Assembly: GCF_011045035.1 (NCBI RefSeq)
Contig: NZ_JAALAA010000029.1
Span: 1-52,213, forward strand
Direction: 5' to 3'
Length of the DNA stretch: 52,213 nucleotides
Origin: Nocardioides turkmenicus
Lineage (GTDB): Bacteria > Actinomycetota > Actinomycetes > Propionibacteriales > Nocardioidaceae
Shown here piece by piece: positions 24,623 to 32,554 of the stretch (position 1 is its first letter; every line of letters starts with the position of its first letter). Below the pieces are notes generated by a model. It did no database searches, had not been told where the DNA came from, and saw nothing but the letters and a program-made list of their open reading frames with translations. Made by a program: the position numbers and the translations under genes.

Positions 24623-25822
24623 GTGGCTGAGAACGACGGGATCCGGCCGGACTGGATCAACAAGGACTACTACGCCGAGCTGGGCGTCAAGAAGGACGCC
24701 TCGAGCGACGACATCAAGAAGGCCTATCGCAAGCTCGCGCGGGCCAACCACCCCGACTCCAACCCGGGCGACGAGGCCAAGCACGAGAAGTTCAAGAAGG
24801 TCGCAGAGGCCTACGACGTCATCGGCGACCCCGAGAAGCGCAAGAAGTACGACGAGGTGCGCACCCTGGGTGCCACCGGCGCCTTTCCTGGTGGATTCGG
24901 TCCGGGTGGATTCGGCGGCGGCGGCGGCCGGGGCTACAACTTCGAGGACCTCTTCGGTGGCGGCGGTGCTCAGACCGGCGGGCTCGGCGACATGTTCGGC
25001 GACCTGTTCGGCGGTGGCGCCGGCGGAGGCTTCGGTGGGCGGCGTACGACCCCGAGGGCTCGGCCGATCAAGGGTGCCGACGTCGAGACGAGTGCCACGA
25101 TCGGGTTCACCGACGCGCTCGACGGCGTGACCATCTCGCTGCGGCTGACCTCCGACGCGGCCTGTCCCGACTGCAACGGCACCGGCGGCAAGCCCGGCAC
25201 CAAGCCGCGGGTCTGCCCGGAGTGCGAAGGTGCTGGCTACGTCGTCAACTCCGTCGGCGGCGCGTTCTCGATGAACGAGACCTGCCCCCGTTGCGGTGGC
25301 CGCCAGCTGATCTACGACGAGGCCTGCCCGACCTGCCACGGCTCCGGCCGCGGCACCTCCGCGCGCACCATCCAGGCGCGGATCCCCGCCGGCGTCAAGG
25401 ACCGCCAGCGGATCCGGCTCAAGGGCAAGGGTGCCGCCGGCGAGAACGGCGGCCCGGCCGGTGACCTCTACGTCACCGTCCACGTCACGCCCCACCGTGT
25501 CTTCGGCCGCAAGGACGACAACCTCACCATCGACGTGCCGGTCGGGTTCGACGAACTGGTCCTCGGTGCGGAGGCCAAGCTGCCGACGCTGTCCGGCTCG
25601 CCGGTGACGCTGCGGATCCCCCCGGGCACCCCCAACGGACGTACGTTCCGGGTGCGCGGCAAGGGCTTCCGGCGCCCCGACGGCACCGTGGGTGACCTGC
25701 TCGCGACCGTCGAGGTACAGATCCCGGCCGTGCTCGATGCCGACGCCAAGGCTGCCGTCGAGGCCTACCGTGCCGCGATGGCCGGCAAGCCGCTCCGTAC
25801 GTCTCTTCTCGAGGAGTCATGA
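24623..25822 (+). CDS. dnaJ: Chaperone protein DnaJ, class I (Hsp40)
   Basis: A 399-residue class I DnaJ. The J domain (about 10-80) has the H-P-D tripeptide in R-A-N-H-P-D-S-N. A Gly/Phe-rich region follows, then the zinc domain with C-P-D-C-N-G-T-G, C-P-E-C-E-G-A-G, C-P-R-C-G-G-R-Q and C-P-T-C-H-G-S-G. In the third repeat the final Gly of C-x-x-C-x-G-x-G is Gln, while the zinc cysteines are kept. The peptide-binding domains are complete. It delivers clients to DnaK. GTG 24623 follows a GGGAGGAGGGG region. Its stop overlaps hspR by four bases. Confidence 0.95.
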   Translation: MAENDGIRPDWINKDYYAELGVKKDASSDDIKKAYRKLARANHPDSNPGDEAKHEKFKKVAEAYDVIGDPEKRKKYDEVRTLGATGAFPGGFGPGGFGGGGGRGYNFEDLFGGGGAQTGGLGDMFGDLFGGGAGGGFGGRRTTPRARPIKGADVETSATIGFTDALDGVTISLRLTSDAACPDCNGTGGKPGTKPRVCPECEGAGYVVNSVGGAFSMNETCPRCGGRQLIYDEACPTCHGSGRGTSARTIQARIPAGVKDRQRIRLKGKGAAGENGGPAGDLYVTVHVTPHRVFGRKDDNLTIDVPVGFDELVLGAEAKLPTLSGSPVTLRIPPGTPNGRTFRVRGKGFRRPDGTVGDLLATVEVQIPAVLDADAKAAVEAYRAAMAGKPLRTSLLEES

Positions 25823-26256
25823 TGAACGACGGATTCAGCAGCCCGTCTCCGGATGCCGCGGTCTATGTCATCAGCGTCGCGGCGGAGCTGACCGGCCTGC
25901 ACCCGCAGACCCTGCGGACCTATGAGCGGATGGGCCTGATCACCCCCGGTCGCACCGGGGGTGGCGGGCGACGCTACTCCTTCCACGACATCGAGAAGCT
26001 GCGCTCGATCGCCGACCTGACCTCGGCCGGCATCGGCATCGAGGGCGTGCGCCGCATCCTGGCGCTCGAGCAGCACGTCGACGCTCTGCGCCGCCGCAAC
26101 GAGGAGCTGCTGCACGAGCTCGCCGCGACCCGGGAGGCGCTCGCCCAGGCGCGGGCGGCCGCGTCGGAGCCGAAGGGACCGGCCAGCAGGCTTCCTGCGG
26201 TTCGCCAGGCCCCGCCGGGGCAGGCGGTCGTGGTCTGGCGACGCCAGCAGGGCTAG
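25819..26256 (+). CDS. hspR: Heat-shock repressor HspR (MerR family)
   Basis: A 145-residue MerR-type regulator. The winged-helix region (about 15-85) has V-I-S-V-A-A-E-L-T-G-L-H-P-Q-T-L-R-T-Y-E-R and G-R-R-Y-S-F-H-D-I-E-K-L. A coiled-coil dimerisation helix (L-E-Q-H-V-D-A-L-R-R-R-N-E-E) follows and the C-terminus is Ala/Pro-rich. It represses dnaK and clpB at HAIR boxes with DnaK as co-repressor in Streptomyces and Mycobacterium. It is the last gene of the operon, overlapping dnaJ by four bases; ATG 25822 is an alternative start. Confidence 0.95.
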   Translation: MMNDGFSSPSPDAAVYVISVAAELTGLHPQTLRTYERMGLITPGRTGGGGRRYSFHDIEKLRSIADLTSAGIGIEGVRRILALEQHVDALRRRNEELLHELAATREALAQARAAASEPKGPASRLPAVRQAPPGQAVVVWRRQQG

Positions 26257-26515
26257 CACGTCCCCTACTGATCGCTTGACAGATTTGTTGGCGAGTTGTG
26301 GATTTCGGTTAAAACCGATGTTGGTCCCATACCCCCATACTGATGAGTAAGCCGCGAGTGTCGGACCAACCCCCATATGGTCGGGGCACGCGCGGCGGAC
26401 CCGGTGGAGCCGACCCGAGACGGAACCGCCGGGTCCTTCCAATTTCAAGCGAGTCACGAGACCGCGACCCGCGTGTCGAGATCTACACGGCCCGGGTGGT
26501 CGGCGCGCGGAGAGT
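26257..26515. other. Intergenic region between hspR and the DUF6230 operon
   Basis: A convergent 259-base gap. It contains an AT-rich palindrome TCGGTT-AA-AACCGA (26305-26318) and a hairpin with 8-bp arms GGACCCGG (26397-26404) and CCGGGTCC (26429-26436), followed by TTCC and AT-rich DNA, which may end the dnaK transcript. A TTGACA at 26276-26281 has no good -10 partner. I find no convincing gene. Confidence 0.45.
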
Positions 26516-27274
26516 TCAGTTCGGGAACGTGCCGGCCTGCGCCGCGGCCTTGCAGGACCGGTCGCCCGGGAGCAGTTGGATCTCCAGGTTCGGCAGGGTG
26601 ACCTTGCCCTCGATCTGGGCCTGCCGGACGTCGCCGTAGACGGCGTTGAGGTCGGCGACGGTCGCGTCGATGCCGGTGAAGCCCTGGCCGTTGTTGTGGC
26701 CTCCGTTGCCGCTGGACTGATACCAGTTCGAGTCGAAGACCTGAGGCACACCCATCGGGTTGGCCGCGTAGGGAGCGGTGCCCGGATTCGTGGTCAGGTC
26801 GGTGGTGGCGAGCCCGATTTGAGCGGTTCCCTGCAAGTTGACCCTGGGGGCGGAGGCGGCCCGGAGCTGGGTGATGTCGAAGACGGCCATCTGGGCGCTG
26901 ATCTCGTTGGTCGCCGGGTCGTCGTCGCCGGCCGTCAGCTTGATCGTGTAGCTGCCGAGCGCCCCGACCTCCTCGACCCGGGAGAGGCAGAAGCCGTTCA
27001 TCGTCGCGGTCGCGAAGCCGGCGCGCAGCACGGGCGTCCAGTCGCCCCCGCTGCTGGCGGCTGCCTGGGTCTTCACCAACGACGTGCCGAACGCCGCGTC
27101 GGCGGCCTGGATGTTGGTCGAGGAGAACGTCGAGCCGCCGTTGTTGATCGTCAGCGTGGGGCTGAAGGCGGCGGACGCTGAGGAACCCATCGCGGCGACC
27201 ATCCCGGTGAGCAGGCCGAGGCCCACCGTCGTCGCCGCGATCATGCGGCGCCATCGTGTCCCGTACGTGCTCAT
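26516..27274 (-). CDS. Secreted DUF6230-like protein, third in cluster
   Basis: A 252-residue exported protein. The start R-W-R-R followed by a hydrophobic stretch ending S-A-S-A-A at ~35 is a signal peptide or anchor. The mature part is polar, with repeated T-x-T-I-N-N, N-Q/N-G-x-G-F-T-G-I-D and few charges. The end V-T-L-P-N-L-E-I-Q-L-L-P-G-D-R-S-C-K resembles the end of the protein at 28783 (I-T-L-P-D-L-N-I-R-V-V-P-G-A), so the two are paralogues. The assignment rests on the R-W-x-R start, size and DUF6114 neighbours. ATG 27274 overlaps the upstream stop by four bases. Function unknown. Confidence 0.75.
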   Translation of the reverse strand: MSTYGTRWRRMIAATTVGLGLLTGMVAAMGSSASAAFSPTLTINNGGSTFSSTNIQAADAAFGTSLVKTQAAASSGGDWTPVLRAGFATATMNGFCLSRVEEVGALGSYTIKLTAGDDDPATNEISAQMAVFDITQLRAASAPRVNLQGTAQIGLATTDLTTNPGTAPYAANPMGVPQVFDSNWYQSSGNGGHNNGQGFTGIDATVADLNAVYGDVRQAQIEGKVTLPNLEIQLLPGDRSCKAAAQAGTFPN

Positions 27275-28272
27275 CCTGCGGTCACCGTGATCGTCGTGTT
27301 GGGGAGCTGGATCGAGTTGAGCGGGTTGGTGGTGCCGCCCGGCGGATGGATGTACGGGTCGTTCGACGCGTTCACGTCGTGGGTGAACAGGTAGTAGAAC
27401 TCGAGGTTCGCGGCGAGGATGTTGTAGTCGCCGCCGGCCGCCAGGCCGCTGAGGATCGCGGTGACCAGGTCGTTCCAGCCGCCGGTGCCGTCGCCGGCGA
27501 GGGTGCGGATCTTCATCCGGCACGAGTCACCGTTCCAGCCGGCCGTGCAGATGGTGTTCTTCTGCGCGGTCGTGGTCAGCCCGGCGGCGATGATCAGGAT
27601 GCCGGCCAGGTTGGTCACCGTTCGCCACGGGATCGCGACCCACGAGTCGCCGGTGGTGAGCAGGTTCGTCTTCACGCCGGGACCGCCGACGGTGAACGGA
27701 CCGTCCGGGGCGATGCGCAAGGTGTGCGGCACCTTCGCGGTGGGGGCCAGGGCCGTCGACGACCTCGCGGTGAGCACCGGGGCACCGAACGAGGCGACGT
27801 TGCTGCGGAAGACGAGATCGCTGAAGGCGATCTGGAAGAGGCACATGTTGCCCGTGGCGGCGTAGTAGTAGGTGAACCCCTTGTTGCTGTCGCAGTTGCC
27901 GTCGCTGGTGTTGGTGTAGATGCCACGTACGTCGGCGGCCACGTTGGCGGTGCTGCTGCCGTTCGGCTCGCCGGCGGTGAGCGTCCACCGCGTCCCTGAC
28001 AGGCAGGGGAACATCCGGGTGCCGAAGAGGCGGCTCTGGAAGGTGCCATTGTCGCCGCTGTTCTTGAGCGGCACGACCTGCCGTCGCTGCTGAGGGTTGC
28101 TGCTGCCGGGCTGGTCGCACGCGAACGGCTGATAGCTGTCGTTCTGACTGTTCGCCTCGGCCCGGTGGTCGGGCGTCGGCCACAGCGCCGAGGACATCAC
28201 GACGAGTGCGATCGCGGTGATGACGACGAGGCGCTGCTTGCCGATGGTGAGGTCGTGGGACACGCGGTTCAT
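27271..28272 (-). CDS. Secreted protein of unknown family in DUF6230/DUF6114 operon
   Basis: A 333-residue exported protein. The N-terminus is basic and then has one hydrophobic segment (V-V-I-T-A-I-A-L-V-V-M-S-S-A-L, about 16-30). The mature part contains at least six cysteines in spaced pairs, suggesting disulphides outside the cell, a central hydrophobic stretch (N-L-A-G-I-L-I-I-A-A-G-L-T) and a C-terminus P-L-N-S-I-Q-L-P-N-T-T-I-T-V-T-A-G. I do not recognise a family. It overlaps both neighbours by four bases (ATGA), so it belongs to the same translational chain. Confidence 0.75.
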   Translation of the reverse strand: MNRVSHDLTIGKQRLVVITAIALVVMSSALWPTPDHRAEANSQNDSYQPFACDQPGSSNPQQRRQVVPLKNSGDNGTFQSRLFGTRMFPCLSGTRWTLTAGEPNGSSTANVAADVRGIYTNTSDGNCDSNKGFTYYYAATGNMCLFQIAFSDLVFRSNVASFGAPVLTARSSTALAPTAKVPHTLRIAPDGPFTVGGPGVKTNLLTTGDSWVAIPWRTVTNLAGILIIAAGLTTTAQKNTICTAGWNGDSCRMKIRTLAGDGTGGWNDLVTAILSGLAAGGDYNILAANLEFYYLFTHDVNASNDPYIHPPGGTTNPLNSIQLPNTTITVTAG

Positions 28273-28745
28273 CCGCCGGCAGGCCCGGACGTACGCGGCT
28301 TCTTCTCGCCCCACGACCAGATCATCGATCCGCCGATGATGCCGAGGACCGAGCCGACGACGAAGCCGCCCAGGTTGGCGGTCGGGAAGGCCCCGAGCGC
28401 GATCAGGAACCCGACGATCCCGGAGAGCGATCTGTAGTGCGGAGCCAGCCAGGTGACCAGCCCGAACATGATCAGCGAGCCGCCCATCACGTAGCCGGCG
28501 GAGTAGGACCAGCCCCCGGTCAGCGCGATCCCGATGTCGAACGACATCCAGTAGATGATCCAGGCGCCGGCCACGATGAGCCACAGCGCGCCCCAGAACG
28601 GCCGGGTACGCCGCCAGGCACGGAACCACGAGCGGGCTTCCGCGAGGAAGGCGCCGACCCGGTTGGTCCGGCGTGCTCGCTCCGGGGCGGGGTCGGTGGA
28701 GAAGCCGAGATCGTACGTCAGCGGCTCGGTCTTGGATTCGGTCAT
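28269..28745 (-). CDS. DUF6114 membrane protein, second copy
   Basis: A 158-residue membrane protein. It opens with a polar N-terminus and then the family motif F-R-A-W-R-R-T-R-P-F-W-G-A-L-W. Four hydrophobic segments follow, the third with the P-H-Y-R-S-L-S-G-I-V-G-F-L-I-A-L-G-A-F loop and the fourth N-L-G-G-F-V-V-G-S-V-L-G-I-I-G-G-S. In Streptomyces, DUF6114 genes are usually adjacent to DUF6230 genes; the function is unknown. GGAG lies eight bases before ATG 28745. Confidence 0.85.
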   Translation of the reverse strand: MTESKTEPLTYDLGFSTDPAPERARRTNRVGAFLAEARSWFRAWRRTRPFWGALWLIVAGAWIIYWMSFDIGIALTGGWSYSAGYVMGGSLIMFGLVTWLAPHYRSLSGIVGFLIALGAFPTANLGGFVVGSVLGIIGGSMIWSWGEKKPRTSGPAGG

Positions 28746-28782
28746 GATGATGGCTCCGCGTGGTTCGGTTGACGAGGGTCGA

Positions 28783-29694
28783 TCAGGAGCAGTCGGCCTG
28801 CGTGCGCGCTCCGGGCACGACCCTGATGTTCAGGTCCGGCAGCGTGATGTTGCCCTTGAGGTTGAGCCCGTAGCTGTTGCCGTTGAGACCGGCCACGTTG
28901 AGCTGGCGGGCGTAGAGGCCGAACGCGCCGGCCTTGGGCAGCTGGTTGGCGTTGCCCTCGAAGGCGAGGCCGGCCGACTCCCCGACGGTCTCGGCCGACT
29001 GGCCGAGGTTCATGCCGGAGATCTTGTTCCCGTAGCCGCTGAGCGCGTCGGAGTTGAGGTACAGGTTGGTCGCCGAGATCGCGTTGTCCAGGCTGCCGTC
29101 GGTGAGCTTGCCGGTGCTCGGGTCGGTGGTGGTGCCGGTCGGGATCGACGAGCCGTTGTAGCTGTCAGGGACGTCGTCGCCGGCGGTGATCATCAGCGAG
29201 TAGTTCCCGACCAGAGGGATGTTCTCGGTGGCGATCCCGCACAGCCCGGCGAGCTTGGCCTGATGGATGCCGAGCTCGGTGACCCCGCACTGCGCCTGGA
29301 CGTCGGCGGTGTCGGCGTCGCAGTCGGTGGCCCCCTGACGGCTGGTCGGGGCGAGATAGCCCGCCGCGTGCTCGGCGTCGAGGTAGTTGGAGTAGAGCTT
29401 GAACTTGGAGTTCCCGGTGGTGAAGTTGACCGCCAGCGCGCTCTGCGAGACTGCGCCGAACATGGCGACGAGCGCGGCGCCGCCACAGATCATCAGCGGC
29501 AGCGAGCGCTTGCGGCTGCCGCGGCGTACCGACTCCGCCTCGGCCTTCATCTGTTCCGACTGCTCGGCGGCACGGTCGATCGCGGCGTACGCAGCGCGGT
29601 AGAGGCGGCCGGTGAGCCGGCCCCACACGCTGCGTACCCCGGGCTTCTCGCCCCAGGGTGCGGTTCGCTCGAAGCGGCGCGCGCGGGGGCTCAT
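28783..29694 (-). CDS. Secreted DUF6230-like protein, second in cluster
   Basis: A 303-residue protein with a long basic cytoplasmic start (~70 residues, Arg-rich), a hydrophobic segment (L-P-L-M-I-C-G-G-A-A-L-V-A-M-F-G) at ~72-95, and an outside domain rich in Asn, Ser, Gly and Thr. The C-terminus I-T-L-P-D-L-N-I-R-V-V-P-G-A is shared with the protein at 26516. Size and order relative to DUF6114 support DUF6230 kinship. ATG 29694 overlaps the upstream DUF6114 stop by four bases. Function unknown; probably a surface-exposed or structural protein. Confidence 0.78.
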   Translation of the reverse strand: MSPRARRFERTAPWGEKPGVRSVWGRLTGRLYRAAYAAIDRAAEQSEQMKAEAESVRRGSRKRSLPLMICGGAALVAMFGAVSQSALAVNFTTGNSKFKLYSNYLDAEHAAGYLAPTSRQGATDCDADTADVQAQCGVTELGIHQAKLAGLCGIATENIPLVGNYSLMITAGDDVPDSYNGSSIPTGTTTDPSTGKLTDGSLDNAISATNLYLNSDALSGYGNKISGMNLGQSAETVGESAGLAFEGNANQLPKAGAFGLYARQLNVAGLNGNSYGLNLKGNITLPDLNIRVVPGARTQADCS

Positions 29695-30209
29695 GCGGTG
29701 GCTCCGCTCCGGGCCGGCTTGCGGGCCTCCTTGCGGGCGCGCTTGCGTGCGTCCTTCTCGGCCATCTTGGTCAGCTGCTCCTCGGTGTAGGGGGTCCAGG
29801 CGACGATCAGGGCGCCGCCGGTGATGCCGGCGACGGTGCCGATGATCAGGCCGCCGAGGTTGGCCAGCGGGAGTGCCGCGATCGCGAGCGCGACCGAGAC
29901 GATCCCCGGGAACGTGCGCTGCGACGGCATGAACATCGCGATCAGCGCCGCGGCGGCCAGGGTGAACGAGATCAGCACCGGCGGCAGGGTCTGGTTGCCG
30001 AAGGCCGCGAAGATCGTGAAGTCGAGCTGCTTGGACAGCATCGATGACCCGATCAGCCACGAGGACCACAGCAGGATCAGGCTGCCCCAGAAGGGACGGG
30101 TGCGCCGGAAGCGCGTGAAACCACGCGGTGTGGGGCCGCTGGCCGAAGGGTTCACGGTGGGGTCGGGTGTCGCGTCGAGCCCGGCGTCGGCGGGCGTGTT
30201 GTCAGTCAT
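29691..30209 (-). CDS. DUF6114 membrane protein, first copy
   Basis: A 172-residue membrane protein with the same design as the copy at 28269: polar Pro-rich start, F-R-R-T-R-P-F-W-G-S-L-I-L, four hydrophobic segments, and the L-A-N-L-G-G-L-I-I-G-T-V-A-G-I-T-G-G-A signature. It has an extra strongly basic tail (A-R-K-R-A-R-K-E-A-R-K). It follows the first DUF6230 gene after 84 bases containing a hairpin and overlaps the next gene by four bases. Confidence 0.85.
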   Translation of the reverse strand: MTDNTPADAGLDATPDPTVNPSASGPTPRGFTRFRRTRPFWGSLILLWSSWLIGSSMLSKQLDFTIFAAFGNQTLPPVLISFTLAAAALIAMFMPSQRTFPGIVSVALAIAALPLANLGGLIIGTVAGITGGALIVAWTPYTEEQLTKMAEKDARKRARKEARKPARSGATA

Positions 30210-30236
30210 GGCTTCTCCGCAGGGGACTGGGTCCAG

Positions 30237-30274
30237 AGCCGTCGGCGGGCGCTCCGGAACGCCCGCCGACGGCT
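30237..30274 (-). terminator. Strong intra-operon hairpin
   Basis: Bases 30237-30251 pair perfectly with 30260-30274 (15 bp, eight-base loop). On the minus strand it lies after the first DUF6230 gene and before the DUF6114 gene. Without a T-run it is more likely a partial terminator or RNA-stabilising structure that lets the first gene be expressed at a higher level. Confidence 0.55.
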
Positions 30275-30293
30275 GCCGGTTGGTGGTGGAGGA

Positions 30294-30899
30294 CTACGGG
30301 TTGAGCCTGATCGACAGGTTGTCGAGGCTCAGCGAGCTGAGCTGGACCGCGTACGCCTGTGCCGACAGGTTGTTCAGCACCTGCTCGCCGCTCTGGCCCG
30401 CGGTCTGCGAGGCCTGAAGGGCGAAGCCGTCCGCCACGTACCCGCGCCCCGTCGAGTCGAACCCGGCGTCGGCCTGCGACTGACCCAGGGTGACGTTGGC
30501 CATGGAGGCACCGGACGGGGTGTTGAGCGAGGCGGCGTTCAGCGCCACGTCGCCGAGGTTGATCGACGTATCGGCCGAGGTGATCCCCAGGTTGAGGCTC
30601 AGGCCCGGCAGGACCTCGACGCGGGGCGTCACGACGTTGAGCCCGTTGGCGACGGAGCCCTCGGTCTGGGCGTAGATCGTGCCCTGGTTGTTGTTTGCCG
30701 CGCCGACCTCAGTGGCGCCGGTGCGCATCTTCAGCGCATCGGCTGTGAGGTTGGTGCTGAGGGTGAAGCCATCGGTCGACGAGATGACCGCGCCGACCAT
30801 CCCGGACAGCATCGCGTAACCCATACCGGCGGAGACGACCGCCGCCGGCAACGTGACGGCCGCGAAGCGGCCGAGACTGGTATGCCCCAACTTGTTCAT
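30294..30899 (-). CDS. DUF6230-like secreted protein, first in cluster
   Basis: A 201-residue protein with a signal-anchor (A-A-V-T-L-P-A-A-V-V-S-A-G-M-G-Y-A-M-L, about 13-38) and a mature domain almost free of charges and rich in Ser, Thr, Asn, Leu and Ala, with repeated L-S-L-N-L / L-N-A-A-S-L-N motifs. It ends L-S-S-L-S-L-D-N-L-S-I-R-L-N-P. GAGGGAG precedes ATG 30899 by five bases. It is first in the operon, divergent from the signal peptidases, and followed by a strong hairpin. The composition suggests a beta-structured assembly or surface protein, but that is inference. Confidence 0.78.
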   Translation of the reverse strand: MNKLGHTSLGRFAAVTLPAAVVSAGMGYAMLSGMVGAVISSTDGFTLSTNLTADALKMRTGATEVGAANNNQGTIYAQTEGSVANGLNVVTPRVEVLPGLSLNLGITSADTSINLGDVALNAASLNTPSGASMANVTLGQSQADAGFDSTGRGYVADGFALQASQTAGQSGEQVLNNLSAQAYAVQLSSLSLDNLSIRLNP

Positions 30900-31030
30900 G
30901 TGTGCTCCCTCTTTGAGCCCGTCCCTCACGGGCTGATGAACCCCGAGAAAAGTGCGCCGCCCGCAGGGCCGAATACCCTGGGCGGCATTCCAAACTGTGA
31001 TGGACAACACGTGCTACGGTCAAGCACATC

Positions 31031-31059
31031 TGGACAATTAGTCCCTCAATGTCTATGAC
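31031..31059 (+). promoter_or_regulatory. Candidate promoter of the signal peptidase pair
   Basis: TGGACA (31031-31036) and TATGAC (31054-31059) are separated by 17 bases, a good match to -35/-10 boxes. Transcription would begin near 31066, after the ATG at 31062, which favours ATG 31068 (leaderless) or a TTG at 31125 or 31137 as the true start of the peptidase. Confidence 0.5.
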
Positions 31060-31061
31060 GA

Positions 31062-31814
31062 ATGGCTATGCTGGCGTGGGTTTGGGCTCGCTTCGTTGCC
31101 CTGCCTGAAGGAGAGCCTGGTCCCTTGGGAAGGTCCTTGAATGCACTAGTCGCCGACGACAACGGCTCCGCTGCGGTGGCCGTCGGCTGGGTCGCCCTGG
31201 TGTCGATCCTGCTCGTGATGACCGTGGTCGTCGCCGCGTTGTTCGGCTCGTTCGCGGTCAAGGGCCGGAGTATGGAACCCACGCTCACCTCCGGTGAGCG
31301 GATCCTGCTCGATCCCCTGCACAACGACGAGATCGAGCGCTTCGACCTGGTCCAGGGCATCGAGCCCGGGCCCGAGCGCTTCGGCGGTGGCGGCCAGGTG
31401 GTCAAGCGGGTGATCGGGCTGCCCGGTGACCGGGTCGCGATCGTCGGTGGCGAGAAGCCGGTCGTCTACGTGAGCCCGGACGGCGCCGGCGATGTCTTCC
31501 GGGTCGACAACCCGGCGTGGCCGACCCGGATCGGGACGGAGATCGGAATGTGTTGCGAGCCGGACGGGACGTACGACCCGGATGCTGCTTCCGCGGCCTG
31601 GGTGACCGTCCCGGACGACGCGCTGTGGGTGGTCGGGGACAACTGGGGCGGCTCGACCGACTCTCGCGCGTTCGGGTTCCTGCCGGCCGGGGACGTCTCC
31701 GGGAAGGCCTGGCTGCGGCTGCTCCCGGTCGCCTCGTTCGGTCGCTTCGGCGACGGTGGGGTCGAGCTCGTCGAGGAGACCGAGCCTGTCGCCGGGTTGG
31801 GTGCACCTTCGTGA
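31062..31814 (+). CDS. Type I signal peptidase, first of tandem pair
   Basis: A 250-residue (as drawn) membrane protease that removes signal peptides. One hydrophobic segment (about 40-65) is followed by the catalytic Ser in G-R-S70-M-E-P-T-L and the catalytic Lys in K115-R-V-I-G-L-P-G-D-R. The box E motif is G-D-N-W-G-G-S-T-D-S-R, with Trp where many family members have Arg. The start is unsure: ATG 31062 as drawn, ATG 31068, or TTG 31125/31137, because the candidate promoter lies immediately upstream. It overlaps the second peptidase by four bases and is divergent from the secreted-protein operon, its plausible client set. Confidence 0.88.
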   Translation: MAMLAWVWARFVALPEGEPGPLGRSLNALVADDNGSAAVAVGWVALVSILLVMTVVVAALFGSFAVKGRSMEPTLTSGERILLDPLHNDEIERFDLVQGIEPGPERFGGGGQVVKRVIGLPGDRVAIVGGEKPVVYVSPDGAGDVFRVDNPAWPTRIGTEIGMCCEPDGTYDPDAASAAWVTVPDDALWVVGDNWGGSTDSRAFGFLPAGDVSGKAWLRLLPVASFGRFGDGGVELVEETEPVAGLGAPS

Positions 31815-32386
31815 GGAGGGTGGTCACGGCGAGCGGGATCGGCGCCGGGGTGGCGGCCTTCGTGGCGCTCGTGCTGGTGGTCGTGGCGCTCGCCTTCTCC
31901 GTCAACGTCGACGGCACGAGCATGGAGCCGACGCTGCGTGACGGCGACCGGATGCTCCTCGAGTTCTGGACCCGGGACGAGATCGAGCGCTTCGACGTCG
32001 TCGAGGCGGATGCGCCGAGCTCTGTGTCCGGCGGCGACGTCCGGATCCTCAAGCGGGTGATCGGCATGCCCGGCGACCGGATCTCGGTGACCCGGGAGGC
32101 GCGCGTCCTGGTCCGGCCCGCGGGGGAGGAGGAGATCTATGTGGTCGACAACCCCGCCTGGTCCGCCGACGCCGGTGCCGAGCAGGAGTGGGTGACCGTC
32201 CCCGCCGGCGCGTACTGGCTTCTCGGCGACAACTGGAACGCCTCGACAGACTCGCGGAGCTTCGGTTTCGTCGATGCTGATGCCGTTCATGGCAGGGTGG
32301 TGTTCCGAATGCTCCCCCTCGGTCGGAACGGGGCTGTTGCCCAGGATGTCCGACTTGCTCTCGTCGAACCGGGCTCAGCGCGGTAA
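31811..32386 (+). CDS. Type I signal peptidase, second of tandem pair
   Basis: A 191-residue signal peptidase. A single hydrophobic segment at about 8-32 is followed by S37 in G-T-S-M-E-P-T-L and K81 in K-R-V-I-G-M-P-G-D-R. Box E is G-D-N-W-N-A-S-T-D-S-R, again with Trp. It is shorter than its neighbour because it lacks the N-terminal extension and one internal loop. GTG 31811 overlaps the upstream stop by four bases. Both copies have the full catalytic dyad. Confidence 0.88.
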   Translation: MRRVVTASGIGAGVAAFVALVLVVVALAFSVNVDGTSMEPTLRDGDRMLLEFWTRDEIERFDVVEADAPSSVSGGDVRILKRVIGMPGDRISVTREARVLVRPAGEEEIYVVDNPAWSADAGAEQEWVTVPAGAYWLLGDNWNASTDSRSFGFVDADAVHGRVVFRMLPLGRNGAVAQDVRLALVEPGSAR

Positions 32387-32475
32387 GGGTGTACGCGTCG
32401 CGCTTCCTGCAGGGCCACTGGCTCGACATCTGAGCAACGGGTGGACATTTTGCCCCAGATTGTCAAACGGTGGAC

Positions 32476-32481
32476 TAGCCT
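32476..32481 (+). promoter_or_regulatory. Possible -10 box upstream of the first DUF445 gene
   Basis: TAGCCT fits TANNNT and lies 73 bases before GTG 32555, in the 168-base gap after the signal peptidases. No clear -35 is at the right distance. The rest of this gap shows nothing recognisable. Confidence 0.25.
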
Positions 32482-32554
32482 TCGCGCCAGGGAGACCATG
32501 ACACTGCTTGCACCTGGGGCGGTCTCGTGGATGAGGGAATGAAGGTCAGGTCTT

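Noticed and set aside
26276..26304. TTGACA as a plus-strand promoter after hspR
   Set aside because: No acceptable -10 at 16-19 bases and no gene on that strand downstream; the downstream genes are on the minus strand.
26343..26639. 98-aa plus-strand frame in the hspR/DUF6230 gap
   Set aside because: No ribosome-binding site, overlaps the 3' end of the minus gene, Arg/Pro/Gly-rich and without pattern.
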